Source of the DNA: Limnohabitans sp. 2KL-17
Lineage (GTDB): Bacteria > Pseudomonadota > Gammaproteobacteria > Burkholderiales > Burkholderiaceae_C
Length of the DNA: 37,867 nucleotides
Assembly (NCBI RefSeq): GCF_003063415.1
Contig: NZ_NESK01000033.1
Coordinates: 1 to 37,867 of the forward strand
Direction of reading: 5' to 3'
Position numbers and translations under genes: made by a program
Shown here: one piece after another, positions 8,366 to 20,450 of the stretch
Position numbering within the stretch: position 1 is the stretch's first letter
Layout of the letters: each line of letters begins with the position of its first letter
The notes under the pieces: model-generated
Database searches by the model: none
Seen by the model: only the letters and a program-made list of their open reading frames with translations
Told to the model about the DNA's origin: nothing

Positions 8366-8391
8366 ATTACCCGACCGCACGGTTGGTTAAT
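8366..8391. promoter_or_regulatory. Inverted-repeat operator, candidate PaaR site
   Basis: The left arm ATTACCCGACCG and right arm CGGTTGGTTAAT are separated by CA; 10 of 12 positions pair. The site lies between the divergent paaG and hydratase genes, 30 bp from the paaG start. The ACCG/CGGT core resembles operators of TetR-type phenylacetate repressors (PaaR) in betaproteobacteria. The assignment to PaaR is inference from context; no regulator gene is present in the window. Confidence 0.6.
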
Positions 8392-8411
8392 GTTTTCCCT
8401 CATACAAGTGC

Positions 8412-8434
8412 CTGAGTTGACAGCAACAACTCAG
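8412..8434. promoter_or_regulatory. Perfect 8-bp inverted repeat upstream of the hydratase gene
   Basis: CTGAGTTG / CAACTCAG with a 7-nt spacer. A TTGACA hexamer (8417-8422) overlaps it. A TATAGT (8445-8450) lies 22 bp further on, too far for a good sigma70 spacing, so I do not claim a promoter. The repeat could be an operator or a leader hairpin for the plus-strand gene. Confidence 0.35.
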
Positions 8435-8484
8435 CAACCATGGTTATAGTGACCGCACAAGTTCACAGCTTTTTGGAGAAAATT

Positions 8485-9264
8485 TTGAGCTACGAAAACA
8501 TTGAAGTCCGCACCGAAGGCGGAAAAGTCGGCATCATCACCTTGAACCGTCCGAAGGCGCTGAACGCCCTGAACGGGCAACTCATGGACGAGTTGGGCAT
8601 AGCTCTGAAGGCATTTGACGCCAACGAAGCCATTGGCTGCATCGTCATCACCGGTAGCGAAAAAGCCTTTGCAGCTGGTGCTGACATCTCGGCCATGGCC
8701 AAGTTCAACTTCAACGATGTCTACAAAAACGACTTCATCACCCGCAACTGGGAAACCATCCGATCCATCCGCAAACCCGTGATCGCAGCCGTGAGTGGGT
8801 TTGCATTGGGCGGTGGCTGCGAGCTGGCCATGATGTGCGATTTCATCATCGCCGCCGACAACGCCAAATTTGGCCAGCCTGAAATCAAAATTGGCATCAT
8901 TCCCGGCGCTGGCGGCACGCAGCGCCTGCCTCGCGCATTGGGCAAGTCCAAGGCCATGGACTTGGTGCTCACCGGCCGAATGATGGATGCGGTCGAAGCC
9001 GAGCGTGCGGGCTTGGTCAGCCGCGTGGTGCCACTGGACAAAATAATGGATGAAGCTTTGGGGGCAGCACTCATGATCTGCAGCTACGGACAGTTGTCGG
9101 TCATGGCGGCCAAAGAAAGCGTGAACCGCGCCTTTGAAAGTGGCCTGTCAGATGGCGTGATGTTTGAACGCCGCTTGTTTCATGGCCTGTTTGCCACCGC
9201 CGACCAGAAGGAAGGCATGGACGCCTTTTTGAACAAGCGCGCGCCCAACTTTGTGAACGGTTGA
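8485..9264 (+). CDS. Enoyl-CoA hydratase (PaaF/EchA type)
   Basis: A 259-residue crotonase. A TTG start at 8485 is preferred: GGAG lies eight bases upstream and the protein then begins with SYENIEV, the normal beginning of betaproteobacterial homologues. The ATG at 8440 would add 15 residues unlike the family. Both catalytic glutamates are present, in [11 protein letters not shown] and [18 protein letters not shown], with oxyanion loop [11 protein letters not shown]. It hydrates 2,3-unsaturated acyl-CoA. Its position, divergent from paaG across a shared regulatory region, suggests it supplies the PaaF step of phenylacetate degradation, although a general beta-oxidation role is equally compatible. 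A strong terminator follows. Confidence 0.9.
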   Translation: MSYENIEVRTEGGKVGIITLNRPKALNALNGQLMDELGIALKAFDANEAIGCIVITGSEKAFAAGADISAMAKFNFNDVYKNDFITRNWETIRSIRKPVIAAVSGFALGGGCELAMMCDFIIAADNAKFGQPEIKIGIIPGAGGTQRLPRALGKSKAMDLVLTGRMMDAVEAERAGLVSRVVPLDKIMDEALGAALMICSYGQLSVMAAKESVNRAFESGLSDGVMFERRLFHGLFATADQKEGMDAFLNKRAPNFVNG

Positions 9265-9284
9265 AAAAAGCCGGTTGTGCTCAA

Positions 9285-9316
9285 AAAAGCCCACAGTCGC
9301 AAAACTGTGGGCTTTT
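9285..9316. terminator. Strong bidirectional intrinsic terminator
   Basis: AAAAGCCCACAGT / ACTGTGGGCTTTT: a perfect 13-bp stem with a 6-nt loop, flanked by A-runs on one side and T-runs on the other. It can terminate the hydratase gene on the plus strand and transcripts leaving tpsA on the minus strand. Confidence 0.85.
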
Positions 9317-9395
9317 GATTTGGTGATGTCCGCATACCTCATCAAGAGATTTTTATTTGCATTTGCATGCACCCGTTAGTAGATCGTGTGAGCGT

Positions 9396-9431
9396 AAAAA
9401 AGCGGTGTAACTTGCATGCGGGCCGTTTTTT
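9396..9431 (-). terminator. Weak terminator-like hairpin after tpsA
   Basis: On the minus strand AAAAAA-CGG pairs with CCG-(one-base bulge)-TTTTTT around a loop of about 17 nt, 12 bases after the tpsA stop. The GC part is only three pairs. The much stronger hairpin at 9285-9316 may be the real terminator. Confidence 0.3.
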
Positions 9432-9484
9432 AGAACAGACTTCTAATTTTTCAATATCGGTTTATTTGCATTGAACTCAGGCGT

Positions 9485-9511
9485 GCAGTTATTGTCCACA
9501 ATGGCGTTGCA
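9485..9511 (-). other. C-terminal cysteine pair of TpsA (possible surface anchor)
   Basis: Cysteine codons lie at 9509-9511 and 9485-9487, that is 22 and 14 residues from the C-terminus, seven residues apart. I saw only one other Cys in this 4,600-residue segment. In Haemophilus HMW1 a disulfide-closed loop near the C-terminus keeps the adhesin tethered in its TpsB pore; similarity of position suggests the same here, by inference. Confidence 0.5.
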
Positions 9512-10882
9512 GTTCACAGGGATCAAATCACCCACTTCAACGGTAGGCGATTGCCCAGCACGTTGGTCCAGATTTTGATCCATCAGCTTCGCGTCTGAAA
9601 GCTTGCTGGTATCACGCAATTTCACCAATTCAGACAGCTCATTGGGCTCAGACGTGATCACCGCACCCGAGGACTTCAGTAAACTGATGGTTGCAGAGGA
9701 TGGGCGGTTTTTAAACTTGATCCTTGGTGAGCCTCCGCTGCCAGACACCATGCGACCCTGACCCACCGTAAAGTTCACATCGCCAGATTCCGAATTGAAT
9801 TCCAGCGCGTTGGCGCCTGAAGATGTATCAATCACAAATTTATTCGCCAAATAAATTTGCTGCTCAGTGGTCATGACATTGCCGCCGAAGCGGATTGTCC
9901 CAGCATTGGCTGTCGTAGGCACGCCATAGCTCGTCTGTTCTCGGGTGGCAACGCTGCCATTCGAGAGCCTGTCAACCCCGACCACATCAAGGCGCGCCAC
10001 TATGGCAATAAGACCAGCCAACTGCCTCCGAGAGCCCACATCCTCTGCAAAGTTGATTTCAGGCTCTGGCAAACCACTGTCCAGACTGATGGCGCGCGCA
10101 TCCAGCGTATAGAACCCATCTTTCCCGCCATAACCATCTACGCGACCGTTGAAGGTGATTTTCGGATCCATCGAATAAATGCGGCGATAAGGACCGTTGT
10201 AAGCAGTTCCGCCAATGTAGGTAGAGCCGTTGAAAGCCACTTCTTCATAGGCAGCGACATCACCCAACACGTTGATGGTCGGCGCCGTCACGTCGAAACG
10301 ATAAATGCCGTAGTGACGGGTGTAGTTTTCCATCAAAGAAGTGTTTCCATTGGGGGATGCATCAAAGCCCACTTTGTCATTGAACGTGATCTGACCCGCA
10401 GCATTGAGCTGCAAGCTTCGCATATTGGTTTTTGCAAAGCCACCGCCATCCACAGTCCCCAAGAAGTTCAGATCACCAGAGGCAGAAGTCATGCGAACCG
10501 GATAGATCACAGCAGTGCCACCTGTTTCAGTCGTCACTGTTACGCCAGCAGAACCTGGATCGCGAGGATTACGCATATCCAGCGCTTCAGCCATGGTGAT
10601 GTTGTTGAAGACCTGATTGCCAACAGTTGTGAATGAACCAAATTGAGCGCCTAGTTTCGTGGTGCCAATGTTTTGACTCAAACCCGCTTTGGCTACTTCT
10701 TCAGTGCTCAGGCTTTGCAACGGATTTGTTAAGCCCACCGAACGCACAAACTCGACAACGCCAGTGCCTGAACGAACATCAAGCGCGTACGCCGCATCCG
10801 ATGCGCTGTCGACAAATCCATTGAAGGTCACATCAGCGTTGGAAGTGTGAAGTACCAACTTCTTACTGACAGTAACCGCACC

Positions 10883-12560
10883 ACCGTAGGTCTGCTTGCC
10901 GCTGGTGGTGATGTTGGCGCCGATGTTGGCTGTGCCCGTGATGCTCAAACTGGTCAGACCTGTATAGGCGCTGTCAATGTCTGCTGCGCCCGAGATCTTC
11001 AGCGCGTTGCTGCCGCCTGCCAAGGTACTTTGGGAGTTGATCGTTGTGCCGGTCAACGTCCGGTCACCACCGCTCAGGGTCACTGCACCTGTGTAGGTCT
11101 GCCCTGCGCTGGTCGTGATGTTCGCGCCAATGTTTGAGGCACCCGTGATGCTCAGGGTCGTGATGCCTGTGTATGCACCGTCAATGTCCGCTGCACCGGA
11201 AATCGTCAGCGCACCGCTGCCACCGGCCAAGGTGCTCTGCGTATTGACCGTTGTGCCCGTGAGGGTGCGGTCACCGCCGCTCAGGGTCACTGCACCTGCG
11301 TAGGTCTGCGTGCCGCTGGTCGTGACGTTCGCGCCAATGTTGGCCGTGCCCATGATGCTCAGGGTCGTGAGGCCCGTGTAAGCAGCGTCAATGTCCGCTG
11401 CACCGGCAATCGTCAGCGCGTTGTTGCCGCCGGCCAAGGTGCTTTGCGTGTTGATCGTTGTGCCGGCCAATGTGCGGTCAGCGCCACTTATTGTCACAGC
11501 ACCGCCGTAAGTCTGCGTGCCGCTGGTCGTGATGTTGGCGCCAATGTTGGCTGCGCCCGTGATGCTCAAATTTGTGATGCCTGTGTAAGCGCCGTCAATG
11601 TCTGCTGCACCGAAAATCGTCAGCGCGTTGCTGCCGCCAGCCAAGGTGCTCTGCGTGTTGATCGTGCTGCCTGCCAGGGTGCGGTCGCCACCACTCAGGG
11701 TCACTGCACCTGCGTAGGTCTGCCCAGCACTGGTCGTGATGTTGGCGCCAATGTTGGCTGTCCCCGTGATGCTCAGGGTCGTGAGGCCTGTGTAGGCACC
11801 GTCAATGTCCGCTGCACCCGCAATCGTCAGCGCGTTGTTGCCGCCAGCCAAGGTGCTCTGCGTATTGATCGTTGCTCCGGTCAATCTGCGGTCAGCGCCA
11901 CTTATTGTCACAGCACCGCCGTAGGTCTGCCCAGCGCTGGTCGTGATGTTGCCGCCGATGTTTACCGTGCCCGAGATGTTCAGAGTCGTGAGGCCTGTGT
12001 ATTCGCCGTCGATGTCCGCTGCACCCGCAATCGTCAGCGCATTGCTGCCGCCAGCCAAGGTGCTCCGGGTGTTGATCATGCTGCCTGTGAGGGTCCGGTC
12101 AGAGCCACTCAGAGTCACAGCTCCGGTGTAAGTCTGTGAGCCGCTGGACGTGATGTTGGCGCCAATGTTGGAGCTGCCCGATACACTCAAACTGGTCAGA
12201 TCTGTGTAGGCACCGTCAATGTCCGCTGCACCTGTAATCGTCAGCGCATTACCACCGCCAGCCATAGTGCTACGGGTGTTGATCGTGCTGCCCGTCAAGT
12301 TGCGGTTACCGCCGCTCAGGGTCACGACACCGGCGTAAGTCTGCGTGCCGCTGGTCGTGATGTTGGCGCCAATGTTGGCTGTACCTGTGATGCTCAGATT
12401 CGTGAGGCCGGTGTAGGCGCCACCAATGTCCGCAGCACCGTCAATGGTCAGGGCGTTACCACCGCCAGCCAGAGTGCTTTGCGTGTTGATCGTGCTGCCT
12501 GTCAGGGTTCGGTCACCACCACTCAGGGTCACCGCATCGCCGTAAGTCTGCGTGCCACTG
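10883..12560 (-). repeat. 207-bp (69-residue) tandem repeat array in tpsA
   Basis: The same landmark (GGTCGTGATG or a close variant) falls at 10904, 11111, 11318, 11525, 11732, 11939, 12146, 12353 and 12560, exactly 207 bp apart each time. This gives eight in-register units. Each unit encodes about 69 residues with the motifs GGDRTLTGSTINTQSTLAGG, then AADIDGAYTGLTTLSITG, then NIGANITTSGTQTYGGAV. Two more diverged units extend towards 13310. Units differ by scattered substitutions, so they are not assembly copies of one unit. Confidence 0.93.
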
Positions 12561-13688
12561 GTCGTGATGTTGGCGCCAATGTTGGCTGTATCGGTGATCC
12601 TCAGATTTGTGATGCCACTGTAGGCCCCGTCAATGTCCGCTGCACCATCTATCGTCAGCGTCTTGTTGCCGCCAGCCAGCGTGCCCTGCGTGTTGATGCT
12701 CGAGCCTTTGAGCATCGTGTCGGCCCCCAACGTGATCGCCTCGCCGTAGGTCTGCGCTCCCGTGGTGTCAACGCTGCCTCCATCGATCACCAGGGTTCCC
12801 TCTGCGTTCGTCGTCAGTCTGGCTGCTTTGACGGCTTTCGCTAGCGTGGTCACACCGCTGCTGTTCAGCGTCACGGCGCCCAGGCGCTCACTCTGGCCCA
12901 CCAAATCACTGAGCGTGATCGCGCCCGTGCCTGCGCTAAAGCTCAGCGCCTTGGCCCCATCAATCGTTCCGGTGACCGAGATGGCGCCAGCGCCTGCGCC
13001 CGTGCTCACCGTCAAGTTGTCTGCCAAAGACACGCTGCTGCCAAACGTCACGTTGCTGTCGGTGGTGCTCAGCGTTGATGCCGCAGACACCGTCACTGCA
13101 CCGTCATAGCTCTGCGTGCCACTGGTCGTGATGTTGGCGCCAATGTTGGCTGCGCCCGTGATGCTCAAATTTGTGATGCCGGTGTAGGCGCCGTCAATAT
13201 CCGCTGCACCATCTATTGTCAGCGCGTTGCTGCCACCAGCCAGTGTGCCCTGCGTGTTGATGCTCGAGCCTTTGAGTGTCGTGTCTGCCCCCAGCGTGAC
13301 CGCCTCGCCGTAGATCTGCGCTCCCGTGGTGTCAACGCTGCCTCCATCGATCACCAGGGTTCCCCCTGCGTTCGTCGTCAGGCTGCCCACTTTGACGGCT
13401 TTCGCTAGCGTGGTCACACCGCTGCTGTTCAGCGTCACGGCGCCCAGGCGCGTGCTCTGGCCCACCAAATCACTGAGCGTGATCGCGCCCGTGCCTGCGC
13501 TAAAGCTCAGCGCCTTGGCCCCATCAATCGCTCCGGTGACCGAGATGGCGCCAGCGCCTGCGCCCGTGCTCACCGTCAAGTTGTCTGACAAAGACACGCT
13601 GCTGCCAAACGTCACGTTGCTGTCGGTGGTGCTCAGGGTCGATGCCGCAGACACCGTCACTCTACCGTCATAGCTCTGTGTGCCGCTG
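12560..13688 (-). repeat. 564-bp tandem duplication in tpsA
   Basis: Two adjacent copies of 564 bp (188 codons), about 12560-13123 and 13124-13688. For example CGAGCCTTTGAG recurs at 12701 and 13265. Each copy encodes a diverged array unit followed by the stretch SSVSLADNLTVSTGAGAGAI and the DGGSVDTTGAQ block. The copies are nearly identical with scattered differences, indicating a recent unequal exchange. Confidence 0.9.
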
Positions 13689-14029
13689 GTCGTCACATCC
13701 GCCCCCAACGTCACCGCACCAGAGATATTCACGCTTGTCAGTGCCGTGGTTTGACCCACCCCTCCTGCAAGCGTCAAGCCCCCTGTCCCCGTCACTGTCA
13801 GCGCTTTGTCGCCATCAACCGCCCCTGTGACTTTGATGGCCCCACCCGTCACCCAGCTGCTGTCTGCCGCAAGCGTGATCGCTCCAACCATCGTGGCTTC
13901 GCTGTTGCTGCTGTTGGTGATCGCGCCACCACCGCCGATGCCCGTGCCCGTCACGCTCAGCGCATTGGCTATCGCCTTGCCATTGAGGTCCAGTGCCGCA
14001 CCGCTGGCAATGCTGACAGCCGCCGTACC

Positions 14030-17000
14030 CAGCCCTGCGTTATGCCCCAGCGTGACCATGCCCGCACCGATGGCTGTCCCGCCGCTGTAGGTGTTATGAC
14101 CATTGAGGGCCAAGGTGCCTGCGCCCGACTTGGTCAAGCCACCTGTGCCTGCCACCACGCCGGCATAGTTGACACTCACAATGGGATCGATCTGGAACGT
14201 TGCGCCATTGCTGCCCAGCATCACCCCGCGCTCTCTGGCCAAGCTGGTGTTGGCCGTCACCTGCAGCGTGCCGCCATTGAAGGTCAGCGCGTCTGCGTTT
14301 GCGCTGCCAGGCACTGCGCCCAGGTTGCGATCTGCTGAGATCTTGAGCGTGCCCGCATTGATGGCCACACCCCCCGTAAAGTCATTCGTGCCAGAAAGCG
14401 TCAAGGTGCCTGCGCCCGCCTTGGTCAGCGAACCGGTCCCCGCGATCAAGCCCGTGATCTGCCCGGAACCTGCCTCAGACACCGTCAGGTGATGGCGGGT
14501 CAAATCCACTGCCGCCGCACTCAAACCACTGGCCGTCAGTTGACTGCCTGCGCCGAGGGTCAACGCACCGGCGTAAGTCTGCGTGCCGCTGGTCGTGATG
14601 TTGGCGCCGATGTTGGAAACACCGGAAACGCTCAAGGAAGTCAGAGCCGCAGAGGCGCCAACCGCATCAAGAAAGAGGGCATCGCCCGTGACCATCAAAG
14701 TCTTGGCGCCGTTGACGACAGATGCAAAACGCATCTCGCCACCCGTCATCTCCACGTTTGCCGCCAGCGTCACAGCTGCGCCCCAGGTTTGATTGCCCGT
14801 GGTCGTCACGTTGGCGGCCAGGCTGACAGGGCCATTGGCCGTGATGCTGGACAACGGTGTTGTGCCCCCTACAGCACCAGACATGGTCACCAGTGCAGGG
14901 GTTGAATTGGTCGGGTTCAAGGTCAATGCGTAAGCGCCGTCAACGCCACCGGACAAAGTCAATCCACCGTTGTTTTTAATGGTCGTTACACCGGCCAGCG
15001 TGATGGCGCCAGAAACCGCCGCGGCACTGACGCTGCTGTTAAAAAGTGCACCTGCAGTGCCGTAGCCGGCACCTGTCATGGTCAGCGCATTGGCCAATGT
15101 TCGGCCGTTCAGATTCAAGGACGCACCATCACTGACCGTCACGCGTCCCGAGCCAAAAGCCGTTGCACTGCCAGCGGCAATAACGCCCTCAGACACGGTG
15201 GTACCGCCCGAATAGGAGTTGGACCCCGTGAAAGTCACCGCCCCTGTGCCCAACTTCGTCACCGACCCTGTGCCAGAAATGACGTTATCCATCTGGGGTG
15301 TACCACTGCGGTTGATCACCAACGAAGCATTGTTGACGATGGCAGTGGCGCCCGAAAGGAGGCCATCAGAACCACCCGCACCAATTTGTAGCAGACCCGC
15401 TGAAATCGTGGTGTTGCCGGTATAGGTGCTCGTATTGGTCACCACCAGTGCACCTGCACCCGTTTTGGTGATGCCGAAGCCCGTCCCCGAGACCACGCCA
15501 CTGAGGGTCAGCGTATCGCCAGAACCCACTTCAATGAAGCTGCTGGCGCCCAGCACAATGTCGCCACTCCAACTGCTGGTGGCATCCTTTAAAGTGCCGC
15601 CGTTTAAGTTCAATAGCTCGCCAGCCACCGCCACAGCCAGGAGATCGATCGTGCCGCTCGAGGCGACGGTGGTGTCTCCTGCCGTCGTGCCCAGCGCTGT
15701 ATTGCTGCCCACCTTCAACACACCGCTGGAGACGAGGGTTGCACCGCTGTAGCTGTTGTCGCCCATCAAGGTCAGTGCCCCTGTGCCAGAAAGCGTCAAG
15801 CCACCCGTGCCGGTCACCGTGCCGCTGATCGTTCCGGTACCTGCCTCTGCCATAGTCAAAGTGTCGCCACCCAAACTCACCGAACTCAAGCTCAGGCCCG
15901 AGCCCGTCAAAGTACTGTGACCCGTCAGCGTCATGGCGCCCGTGTAAATCTGAGCCCCCGTGGTGGATACATTCGAGCCCAGGCTGGTCGTCCCTGAAAT
16001 GCTCAGACTGCTTAAACGGGTGACACCACCCATTGCGCCACCCAGCACTGCATCACCAGCGATGGTCAAAGCCTTTGCACCGTTGACCGTCGAATTCAAA
16101 TGAACCGCACTGCCCGTCAACGTGGCATCTGCGGCCAAAGTCACAGCACCGGCATAAGTTTGCAGGCCCGTGGTGCGCACACTCGCGCCCAGGGTCGTCG
16201 TCCCCGAAACAGTCAGGCCAGACAGCGCTGTCGTTGCGCCCACAGCAGCATCAAATTTGGCATTGCCCGCCACTGTCATCGCTTTTGCACCGTTCACCAC
16301 AGCAGCAAAGGAAACCGTAGCACCCGTCAATGTGGCGTCTGCCCCCAAGGTGACGGCACTCTGCAAAGTTTGGTTCGCAGCGCCACTGCTGATGTTCTGG
16401 TTGATCGTGATGCCACCCGTCGATGCAGTCAGCACAACAGCCCCTGCAGAAGCAAGTCCACTCACACCCCCCACGGTGCCCACGTCGAAGGCATCGGCAT
16501 TGACAAGACTGAGGCTGGTCAAACCGCTGCCCGCCAGCGTGTTGATGTTGGTCGATGCGTGATCCAGAGTCACAGCACCACCCAGCAACATCAATTTGTC
16601 GGCCACCACATAGCCATTCGCACCATCCACCACATTGCCCGTACCCTTGAGCGTGACCGTTCCACTGCTGGTGGTGATGGGCGCATTGATGGTGATGGTG
16701 CCACCATAAATATTGACCGGGCCATTCACGGTTTGCGCGGAACTGATGGTGATGTTGGCCGTGTTGGTCGTTTTACCCAGTGTCAAACCACCCAGTGTGG
16801 TGCCGATCGTCAGATTGGCAATTGGCCACTCCAGCGCAGAGCGGAAGCTGTTGCCCACCGACTGCACCGTCAGCACGCCGGACGTCTTCAGGCTCAAGCC
16901 CGCACCCAGCGTCATGGCATCCGCGTTCAAAGTGATGTCACCCGTTGTGTAGCCAGAGCTGCCGTTCCAACCCAGGTTTACCCCGCCGTTGAGCTTGATG

Positions 17001-20000
17001 CCTTGGTCTGTACTGGCACCTCTGCCCGTTAAAGTGATGGCACCCGAGGTGGAATAGATGGAGGCTGTACTGCCTCCGTCCATCAAGATGCCCGCATTTT
17101 CTCGTGCCAGCCCTGTCCCTGCAGTGCCTGTCAACGTGATTGCGCCGGAATCTGAATAAATTTGCAGCCCGTTGTACAGATTGATACCCACACTGTGGCT
17201 GCCACTGTTGTTATTTTTCCCGCCAACACCGTCAATCAGCAAGGTGCCAGCGCCACCTGTTTTGATGACCGTGTTGGTCACAACGTCCACGCCAATCGCA
17301 TAGTCAGCTGCTGCAGGGCTTACCCAATTGGCACCCTGCCAGCCCTTGCCGCGAATGGCCACATTTCCGTTCGCGCTTGTACCTGATGCATCGATGGTGG
17401 TTTGGTCCAACCACAATCCACGATAACGCTGACCCATTGCACCATCGGCAGAACCCTCAGCATAACCAGACCCGTCTGTACCGCCACCCAGGGTGATGTT
17501 GCCGCCGTTGCTGCGCACGGTAGCACCCGTCATCAAAATGGCACCGCCAGCAGAAGCATCGCTGTTGGCGCTCAACACAATGTTGCCGCCTTGCGTGGAG
17601 AGATCCACACCTGCCGAAGCGACAATGTCTTTGCTGGCAATGAGCTTCAGCTGATCGTTGGTGCTGACGGTCAGATCACCGGAAAGAGAAATGCCACCAC
17701 CAGTCACCCACAATGGGCCAGCAACTTTTTGAGCGGCGCTCAGGCTCACGTTACCTGTACCCGCATCCATCGTCACCGAAGTGGGTGCAGCAGAGGCACC
17801 GACGATGCCAGACTGGCTCAGGGCCTTGTTGGTTGTGGACACAGTCAGCGCGTAAGCACCATTCACCGCACCACTGATCGTCAAATCGCCTGCATTGCCT
17901 TTGATGGTGGTCGCGCCCGCCAGCGTGATGGCCCCCGACAGGGTTGCGGCTGTTGTCGTGCTGTTGTACAAAGCGCCCGCACTGCCGATACCTGAACCAG
18001 AAAGGTTGAGCGTGTTAGCCAGACTGTAGCCCGCCAAATTGACAGCTGCGCCACTTGCAACGTTCACATTTCCGACTCCTAGAGCACTGGAAGTAATGGC
18101 CCCCGCAGAACCCACTGTTGATGCACCAACCCATAGCAGGCCAGCAGAAACAGTTGTTCCACCGCTGTAGGTATTGGCAGCACTCAATGTCAATTTGCCA
18201 CTGCCCTGCTTGCTGATTGACCCGTTGCCAGACACCACCCCTGTGATTTGGCTGTCATCCGAATTGTTGATGGTCAACCCATTGGAGACAAGATTCACCT
18301 TGCCCAAATTGATGGCAGTCCCGCTCAGTGTGGCGTTGCCACTCAAACTGGCGTCACCACCATAGGTCTGCCCTGCGGTGGTGTTGATGTTGGCACCTAT
18401 TTGTGAAGTTTTGGTCACCGCAACCGATTGCGCGGAAGTCACTTCGGCCGTGTTTTTAAAGCCGCTGTTGCTCGTGATATTTCCCAACGCGGCATTGCCA
18501 CCGGCAACACCGCTCAGAACCAATTTACCAATGGTGGATGTCGCACTGTTCACCCCAATCGTGAAACCATTCCAATTTTCATTGCTCAAACTGGACCAAC
18601 TCAGGTTGGAGGTGGAATTGACAAACCGGATCGTGCCATGTGGTTCTCCGCTTGTGCCAAGCAGCCTGAATTGCTGTGTGGCGGTGTCATAAGACTTGGA
18701 CAATGTCCCAGAGGGAGTGAAGTAGCCGGTGCCAGCGCCATTGAATCCGGTGTAGCTGGCGATGGAGAAGTCTTGGTTGAATCCGTAGCCATTGCCGTTC
18801 AAGCTCACCACACTGAATGCGATGTTTTCAACCGATTCGCTGAAGCTTATCGATTGCGTGCCTGCATATTGCAGTCTGATGATGTCGCTCGTCGTGGGCC
18901 CGTTGGCCACCGAGGCACTCGTATAAGGCGATGGGGTCCCTGTCCAATAATTTATTCCCCCTGACGTTTGCACGCCAGCCCAACCTTGCGGATTGCTGTA
19001 AACAACCGTTACAACGGTTCCATCGATCGTGATAGAACCTGTCACCGTTTTGGCGGCGTCATTGACAGATGTCCAGTCCACCCAGTAATAGGTTGAACTG
19101 GAAATATTGGCACTCAAATTCTTGGGTGATGCGGCACTGACCGAGTCCAGCGTCGAATTGAAAGTTATGCTGCCATTGGCAGTCGTCACAAGGTTGGTGT
19201 CTTCTGCCAACGTGACAGCCCCGTTGTAGACCTGGTGCCCACTGGTGGTGATGCTGTTGGCCAGCACCGAGGTACCGGTGACGGTGAGGCTGGAAGAACC
19301 AGATCCATTGACAATGGCTGCCGTACCAGCCATTGTCAATGAACCCAATGTCAACGCGTTGCTTTGAACGTCGAGTGTTGTGCCCGTTGCCAAACTCAAC
19401 GCACCTGCACCGCCATTCAATGAGGCATTGGCCCCCAAGCGCAAAGTACCTCCGGTGACCGAGGTCAAGCCGTTGTAGGTTTGTGCAGCCCCCAACACCA
19501 AGGCACCTGTGCCGGATTTGGTCAATGCATAAGAAAACGCACCATCGGTGATTACGCCTGAATAGGTCAGTATCTTTCCACTGGCGACTGAGAGGGTGCT
19601 GTCTGCCCCCAGCGTGATGCCTCGGTTGCTGTTCAGGATGAATGTCTCACTGGCCGTCAAACTGCCGCCGTTCAGCACCAGTTTTCCAGCCGTCAAGGCC
19701 ACTGGGGCCAAGCCCAAATTGCTGTCACTCGAAATCTGCAGCCCCCCACCCGACACCGTGTTCACACCGGCGTAGGTGTTGACACCCGACAGCGTCAACG
19801 TGCCAGCGCCCTGCTTGGTCAGTCCCCCCGTCCCGCTGATCACACCGGAAAGTGCTAAGTCATTGGATCGGTTTACCACCAGGCTGGCGTTATTCACAAT
19901 GGCGCCGGCCACTGTTCCTGCGGTAGAGCCCGTGCCCAAATACAGCGTGCCGCCCGAAATGGTGGTGCTGCCCGTCAAGGTGTTGTTGGCTGTCAAATAC

Positions 20001-20450
20001 AAATCAGCCGAGCCTGTCTTCGTCAAAGTGCCCGTGCCGGTTGCCATCAGACCGCCCACGGTGGCAGCGCCGTCGGTTTGCAGCGTCAAGCCAAACGCCC
20101 CGGAAAACGCGTTGCCGCTGCTGGGGGTGATGGACAAAGAATCTGCATCAACTTGCATCTCGGTTGCAGCACCCAAGGTGATACCACCCGTCAACGTGTT
20201 GGCCCCTGACAAACTGCGCACAGCGCCGTTGCTTGAAACCCCTGTGCCCGAGATGGTGAGGGCATCGGCCAGAGTGATACCGCCAGAGATTTCGAGTGCT
20301 GCACCACTGCTGACCGTTGTGGCACCTGCAGATGAACCCAGTCCGCCAGAGTTGGTGACCCTCAGAACTCCGCCGGTGATGTTGGTCGCGCCAGAATAGG
20401 TGTTGGCACCCGACAAGATTTGCGTACCACTGCCCGATTTGTTCAGGCCC
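14030..20450 (-). repeat. Dispersed autotransporter-type beta-strand repeats (PATR)
   Basis: About ten copies of a roughly 30-residue module of the form LTKxGxGTLTLSGxNTYSG then GTTISAGTLKIG. They lie near 14030-14140, 14340-14430, 15160-15270, 15370-15480, 15705-15800, 18125-18225, 19450-19530, 19735-19832, 19940-20033 and 20341-20450. One more occurs in the middle segment at about 24050-24145. The module is the passenger-associated transport repeat usually described from type Va autotransporters. Confidence 0.8.
18510..19130 (-). other. Non-repetitive insertion domain in TpsA
   Basis: About 205 residues that interrupt the beta-repeat pattern. They are aromatic-rich (STYYWVDWTSVND, NPQGWAGVQTSGGINYWTG, NGYGFNQDFSIASYTGF) and low in the T/S/G periodicity of the flanks. 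This looks like a separately folded beta-sandwich domain. I cannot name the family. Confidence 0.5.

Noticed and set aside
8417..8450. Sigma70 promoter TTGACA / TATAGT before the hydratase gene
   Set aside because: The 22-bp spacing is too long for a confident call.
10883..13688. CRISPR array
   Set aside because: The repeats are 207 and 564 bp, contiguous, in frame and protein-coding, without short repeats alternating with unique spacers.
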